DNA from: a virus | DNA: 22,743 bases | Direction: 5' to 3' (one strand) | Virus record (IMG/VR): IMGVR_UViG_3300035070_003083 | Location: 1 to 22,743 of that record | Part shown: piece by piece, positions 20,661-22,743 of the stretch | How the letters are laid out: each line of letters opens with the position of its first letter | How positions within the stretch are numbered: position 1 is the first letter of the stretch | Notes under the pieces: model-generated | Database searches by the model: none | Told to the model about the DNA's origin: nothing | What the model saw: the letters and a program-made list of their open reading frames with translations, nothing else | Program-made: the position numbers and the translations under genes

Positions 20661-20837
20661 TTATACCTCATGATAACAATTGATACCACTTAATGGTGCT
20701 GTTCCATTTGGAGTTATCCAACCACTACCAGTTAGTCCACTTGTAGTGTAACTTTCTTTTACTAATGCTTTGATGAGTTCAACTTTCTTATCATCTGATA
20801 TATCAAACTCAAGTATTTTTTTGATTGTGTTTATCAT
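20661..20837 (-). CDS. Small hypothetical protein, 58 aa
   Basis: ATG 20835-20837 to TAA 20661-20663. The first half is one helix (IKKILEFDISDDKKVELIKALVKES) and the second a Gly/Ser/Thr-rich tail (TTSGLTGSGWITPNG) ending CYHEV. The -10 TAAAAT with TGG extension is 6 nt upstream. Not recognised; the helix plus flexible tail could be a structural accessory. Confidence 0.55.
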   Translation of the reverse strand: MINTIKKILEFDISDDKKVELIKALVKESYTTSGLTGSGWITPNGTAPLSGINCYHEV

Positions 20838-20843
20838 AGTTAT

Positions 20844-20852
20844 ATTTTACCA
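20844..20852 (-). promoter_or_regulatory. Extended -10 promoter for 20661-20837
   Basis: TGG-TAAAAT on the minus strand (TAAAAT at 20844-20849), 6 nt before the ATG. Its TG overlaps the tail of the terminator at 20852-20876, so the two are fused. Confidence 0.6.
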
Positions 20853-20876
20853 AAACAAAAACACTATTGCTAGTGT
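20852..20876 (-). terminator. Intrinsic terminator, GCAA tetraloop, copy 2
   Basis: Same stem as copy 1: ACACTA/TAGTGT (20871-20876 with 20861-20866), GCAA loop, then UUUUGUUUU. It ends transcription from 20961-21342 and runs into the promoter at 20844-20852. Confidence 0.75.
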
Positions 20877-20936
20877 CTTGTGTCCTACCATCGAAATAAT
20901 AGGAGGGATAGGTATATGATAACAATTATTTATTAA

Positions 20937-20950
20937 AATACCAAGTCAAG
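20937..20950. repeat. Inverted repeat arm (left), 14 bp
   Basis: AATACCAAGTCAAG at 20937-20950 is the exact reverse complement of CTTGACTTGGTATT at 21369-21382. The arms flank the two-gene block 20961-21342. Confidence 0.55.
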
Positions 20951-20960
20951 GGATTTATAA

Positions 20961-21104
20961 TTATTTATTTAATACCATTCTGATATCGATTATCACAGCT
21001 CTAAAGTATTCTGCTAATCCTTTTACATCATTCCTATCTACATACTGTGCTATGATATGTTTTTCAGGTAGGCATTCTTTTATTTCTTGTTTAAGTTCTT
21101 GCAT
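20961..21104 (-). CDS. Small hypothetical protein, 47 aa
   Basis: ATG 21102-21104 to TAA 20961-20963. Helical, charged (ELKQEIKECLPEKH, then VKGLAEYFRAVIIDIRMVL). It overlaps the end of 21091-21342 by 14 nt in another frame, a typical translational coupling. Not recognised. Confidence 0.6.
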   Translation of the reverse strand: MQELKQEIKECLPEKHIIAQYVDRNDVKGLAEYFRAVIIDIRMVLNK

Positions 21105-21342
21105 ACTCACTTCCTATATCATTTGCTGATAATACAACACCCTCAAGACCATTATCGGTAGTTATTTCTATCAAATAGTTTTGACGAGTGCTAAATCTAT
21201 TTTTAATAAGGTCTTTAACTGCTTTATTTTTATCTCCGTCAATAGATGCATCTATTATTGTTAATACTTCTCCAAGTAAATAGCTTAATTGAGCATTTAC
21301 TCCACTTACATACATTTTACCTTCGTGATTTGTTTGTTCCAT
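21091..21342 (-). CDS. Hypothetical protein, 83 aa
   Basis: Unrecognised soluble protein with a helix (LSYLLGEVLTIIDASIDGDKN) and a mixed C-terminus (YLIEITTDNGLEGVVLSAND). It lies behind the terminator-promoter at 21398-21437, with a leader of about 50 nt that contains the direct repeat 21358-21376. Coupled to 20961-21104. Confidence 0.65.
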   Translation of the reverse strand: MEQTNHEGKMYVSGVNAQLSYLLGEVLTIIDASIDGDKNKAVKDLIKNRFSTRQNYLIEITTDNGLEGVVLSANDIGSEYART

Positions 21343-21357
21343 ATATTTTTATATTGT

Positions 21358-21382
21358 ACTTGACTTAACTTGACTTGGTATT
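21358..21382. repeat. Direct repeat ACTTGACTT and inverted repeat arm (right)
   Basis: ACTTGACTT occurs at 21358-21366 and 21368-21376 (10-bp period, one helical turn), and the second copy is part of the 14-bp arm 21369-21382. Position just upstream of 21091-21342 fits an operator with two sites on one face of the DNA. Confidence 0.5.
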
Positions 21383-21397
21383 CCAAGAAACAATATG

Positions 21398-21406
21398 TAT
21401 ATATCA
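21398..21406 (-). promoter_or_regulatory. Extended -10 promoter behind the lysis-gene terminator
   Basis: TGA-TATATA on the minus strand (TATATA at 21398-21403), 4 nt after the U run of terminator 21411-21437. Sequence CTATGATATA matches the promoter at 20131-20139, which lies in the same place relative to its terminator. It would drive 21091-21342 and 20961-21104. Confidence 0.55.
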
Positions 21407-21410
21407 TAGC

Positions 21411-21437
21411 AAAAAACCTCCCATAAGGGAAGTTTTT
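21411..21437 (-). terminator. Intrinsic terminator after the endolysin operon
   Basis: Minus-strand AAAAACTTCCC/GGGAGGTTTTT, 11 bp with a 4-nt loop and a U6 end (21411-21416). One pair is G-U on the minus strand and would be a mismatch on the plus strand, so it works toward lower coordinates. 21438-21500 holds nothing recognisable. Confidence 0.75.
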
Positions 21438-21500
21438 GGAGATTCTACCATTACCGTAATAGAACGCTATATGAAAAATATTTGTAGTGTCTGATAACCA

Positions 21501-21647
21501 CTACCCCTCTATACTATCATGTCCGTCAAAGCCTGTAAAGTCATCTTCATCTATGTTTGTGGCACTATGCAAGGCATCTTTATATAGCCATAAGAATGCT
21601 CCTGCGAGGATTATAAGACCAAGTAATATGAATAGTAGTTTAGGCAT
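21501..21647 (-). CDS. Small single-TM protein next to the endolysin, 48 aa
   Basis: ATG 21645-21647 to TAG 21501-21503. Residues 3-20 (KLLFILLGLIILAGAFLW) form one membrane helix with a short N-terminus, and the rest is acidic (NIDEDDFTGFDG). It overlaps the last 8 nt of the endolysin-like gene, so coupled translation is likely. The location suggests a pinholin-like or spanin-like lysis accessory, but one TM and no lipobox give no family. Confidence 0.6.
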   Translation of the reverse strand: MPKLLFILLGLIILAGAFLWLYKDALHSATNIDEDDFTGFDGHDSIEG

Positions 21648-22689
21648 ATAGTTTTCTCATGTGTGCATTAGTTCGCCCTGCTACAATTCCAGTTCCTGAC
21701 TTCAATCCGATAGGTTTCAATATTTCGTTTGCATACTTTTCTTGATAGGCAACTATAGCTTTTCTACTTAGCCCACCCAGAAAGCCTGTAGGAGCTTTTA
21801 TCTTCAATAACCCTTCGTATATCAACACTGCCTGTAAACTCTTCACAGCTTCTCCTGTAGCCCCAACCTGTAGTGCCTTAGTGTTTGTATAGACTGGCTT
21901 TGTAATAGGATTAGGTTGTACCACCTCATTATCATCATCTATGGCGTATGAGGCTGAATATAATCGCTTTGTAACAAACTCCTCTGACACAAGTCGCAAG
22001 TTATTATCTATTCCAAGCCCTGAACCCACTCCTGCTGTATCTTGTACGACTAGATACTTTTTACCACCTTGAAGTATCGCATCTACCACAACAACCTGAT
22101 GGCGTGTTACACCTGCTTGTACGTTTGATACAAAGTTAAATTGTATCTCTGGGTATTCTCTCCACCACTCACGACCATTCTCATCAAAGTACCAAAAGGC
22201 TATAACAGGGGATATATGCAATACACTTGCAATATCGTCTATATTGTTTCCGATAGTAAAAGTACTTCTAACTTTATTCTCTCCTCGTGATTGTATGATA
22301 GCGTTCGTGATTGTGTATCTCTCATTCATCTTATTCTCACCTAGATTCTGACTAGGTACAAATTCCTCAACACATGCACCTGTTCGTATTTTCTCACACA
22401 CATCATGCATAGCCATACCACCCATAGGGTAGTTGTATCGTCTGTTGTAGATATCTTTTCGTGATATTACCTTGCCGTCATAGTGTTCAAGTACAACTGC
22501 TCCACCACCTGCTACACATGACAATGAACTTGATTGATTGTATGGATAGAAGTATTTCTGTTTATACGCTCGTTCTTCCCACTTGTAAGGTGTAATACCC
22601 ATTGCAAGTTCTTCATGCGAGAAGTCCTTGCTTTTCTCGTAAGCATCTCGGTTATCTAGTAGTACGCCTGTTTTTGATACTTGTTGCAT
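21640..22689 (-). CDS. Papain-like cysteine peptidase with peptidoglycan-binding domain, endolysin candidate, 349 aa
   Basis: Residues about 45-250 resemble a papain-like (C39/C70-type) peptidase: NQSSSLSCVAGGGA with Q52 and nucleophile-type C58, H197 in VTRHQVVVVDA and D217 in VVQDTAG. Residues about 272-349 match a peptidoglycan-binding domain (LQVGATGEAVKSLQAVLIYEG, then TGFLGGLSRKAIVAYQEKYA and GTGIVAGRTNAHMRKL). It would cut peptide links in the host wall for lysis, or act in the virion. No signal peptide. Followed by a one-TM protein and a terminator. A structural virion peptidase is the alternative. The peptidoglycan-binding style points to Patescibacteria. Confidence 0.7.
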   Translation of the reverse strand: MQQVSKTGVLLDNRDAYEKSKDFSHEELAMGITPYKWEERAYKQKYFYPYNQSSSLSCVAGGGAVVLEHYDGKVISRKDIYNRRYNYPMGGMAMHDVCEKIRTGACVEEFVPSQNLGENKMNERYTITNAIIQSRGENKVRSTFTIGNNIDDIASVLHISPVIAFWYFDENGREWWREYPEIQFNFVSNVQAGVTRHQVVVVDAILQGGKKYLVVQDTAGVGSGLGIDNNLRLVSEEFVTKRLYSASYAIDDDNEVVQPNPITKPVYTNTKALQVGATGEAVKSLQAVLIYEGLLKIKAPTGFLGGLSRKAIVAYQEKYANEILKPIGLKSGTGIVAGRTNAHMRKLYA

Positions 22690-22693
22690 ATGT

Positions 22694-22743
22694 TTAAAAT
22701 AAGTCTTTAATTGCTTTTAATCCGTCATGTATTCCTCCTGATA
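22694..22743 (-). CDS. C-terminal end of an upstream gene (partial)
   Basis: Only 15 codons (SGGIHDGLKAIKDLF then TAA at 22694-22696) fall in the window; the gene continues past 22743. The stop is 4 nt before the endolysin-like gene's ATG, which fits operon packing. Too short to identify. Confidence 0.5.
   Translation of the reverse strand, partial: SGGIHDGLKAIKDLF

Noticed and set aside
1-22743. CRISPR arrays or alternative genetic code
   Set aside because: No repeat-spacer pattern was seen. TAA, TAG and TGA all end genes cleanly at operon junctions, so a recoded stop (for example TGA as glycine) is not supported.

Overview
The window is a compact, AT-rich (roughly one third G+C) stretch of a tailed, HK97-type bacteriophage with siphovirus morphology (major tail protein, G/GT chaperone, tape measure; no sheath or baseplate genes). 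Almost every gene lies on the minus strand, so the transcriptional order runs from high to low coordinates. No integrase, repressor, large terminase, portal, polymerase or tRNA was recognised, so this is part of a genome or one with an unusual module order. The host is not given. The best clue is the endolysin-like protein (21640-22689), whose peptidoglycan-binding domain ends in a repeat style (EIL.P.GL..GTG) that I associate with Patescibacteria/CPR (Paceibacteria) proteins. Near absence of Shine-Dalgarno sequences and several -10 boxes lying only 6-8 nt before ATG codons fit an unusual host but do not prove it.

Right to left. 22743-20661: the tail of an unknown gene, a papain-like peptidase/peptidoglycan-binding protein, a one-TM small protein, an intrinsic terminator, then small unknown genes with repeated terminator-promoter junctions. 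20660-20380: a gene-free, highly foldable stretch ending in a terminator. 20101-13582: head and tail genes in standard order: small unknown protein, prohead protease, HK97 major capsid, decoration-like protein, head-tail connector, head closure, gp10-like protein, tail terminator, major tail protein, and the G/GT tail chaperone with a -1 frameshift at T TTT TTA. 13592-8470: tape measure, tail hub-like protein, tail-tip protein, a glycine-rich adhesin candidate, an HTH protein and a RusA resolvase.

8316-7029: the only plus-strand genes, four unknown ORFs behind a good sigma70-like promoter and ending at a hairpin terminator. 7028-6548: a divergent control region with a second gene-free, strongly folded RNA region.

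6547-15: early genes in four or five minus-strand operons. Each starts with a copy of one promoter family (TTGCAY, 16-18 nt, TACTAT or TATACT, then TTAAAGAGTA-like bases). They encode a nuclease-like protein, a replication-associated protein, a C5-cytosine methyltransferase, an annealing-protein candidate with a YqaJ exonuclease, a TNQQNKALH-type protein, HTH proteins and many small membrane or unknown proteins. A third foldable region (1640-2040) has a 20-bp helix enclosing a likely pseudoknot and heads the last of these operons.

The points most worth following are the three structured RNA regions, in which G-U pairs repeatedly favour the minus strand, and the regulatory layout: one repeated promoter type for early operons, and extended -10 promoters, some fused to terminators and placed to give leaderless mRNAs, for late genes.
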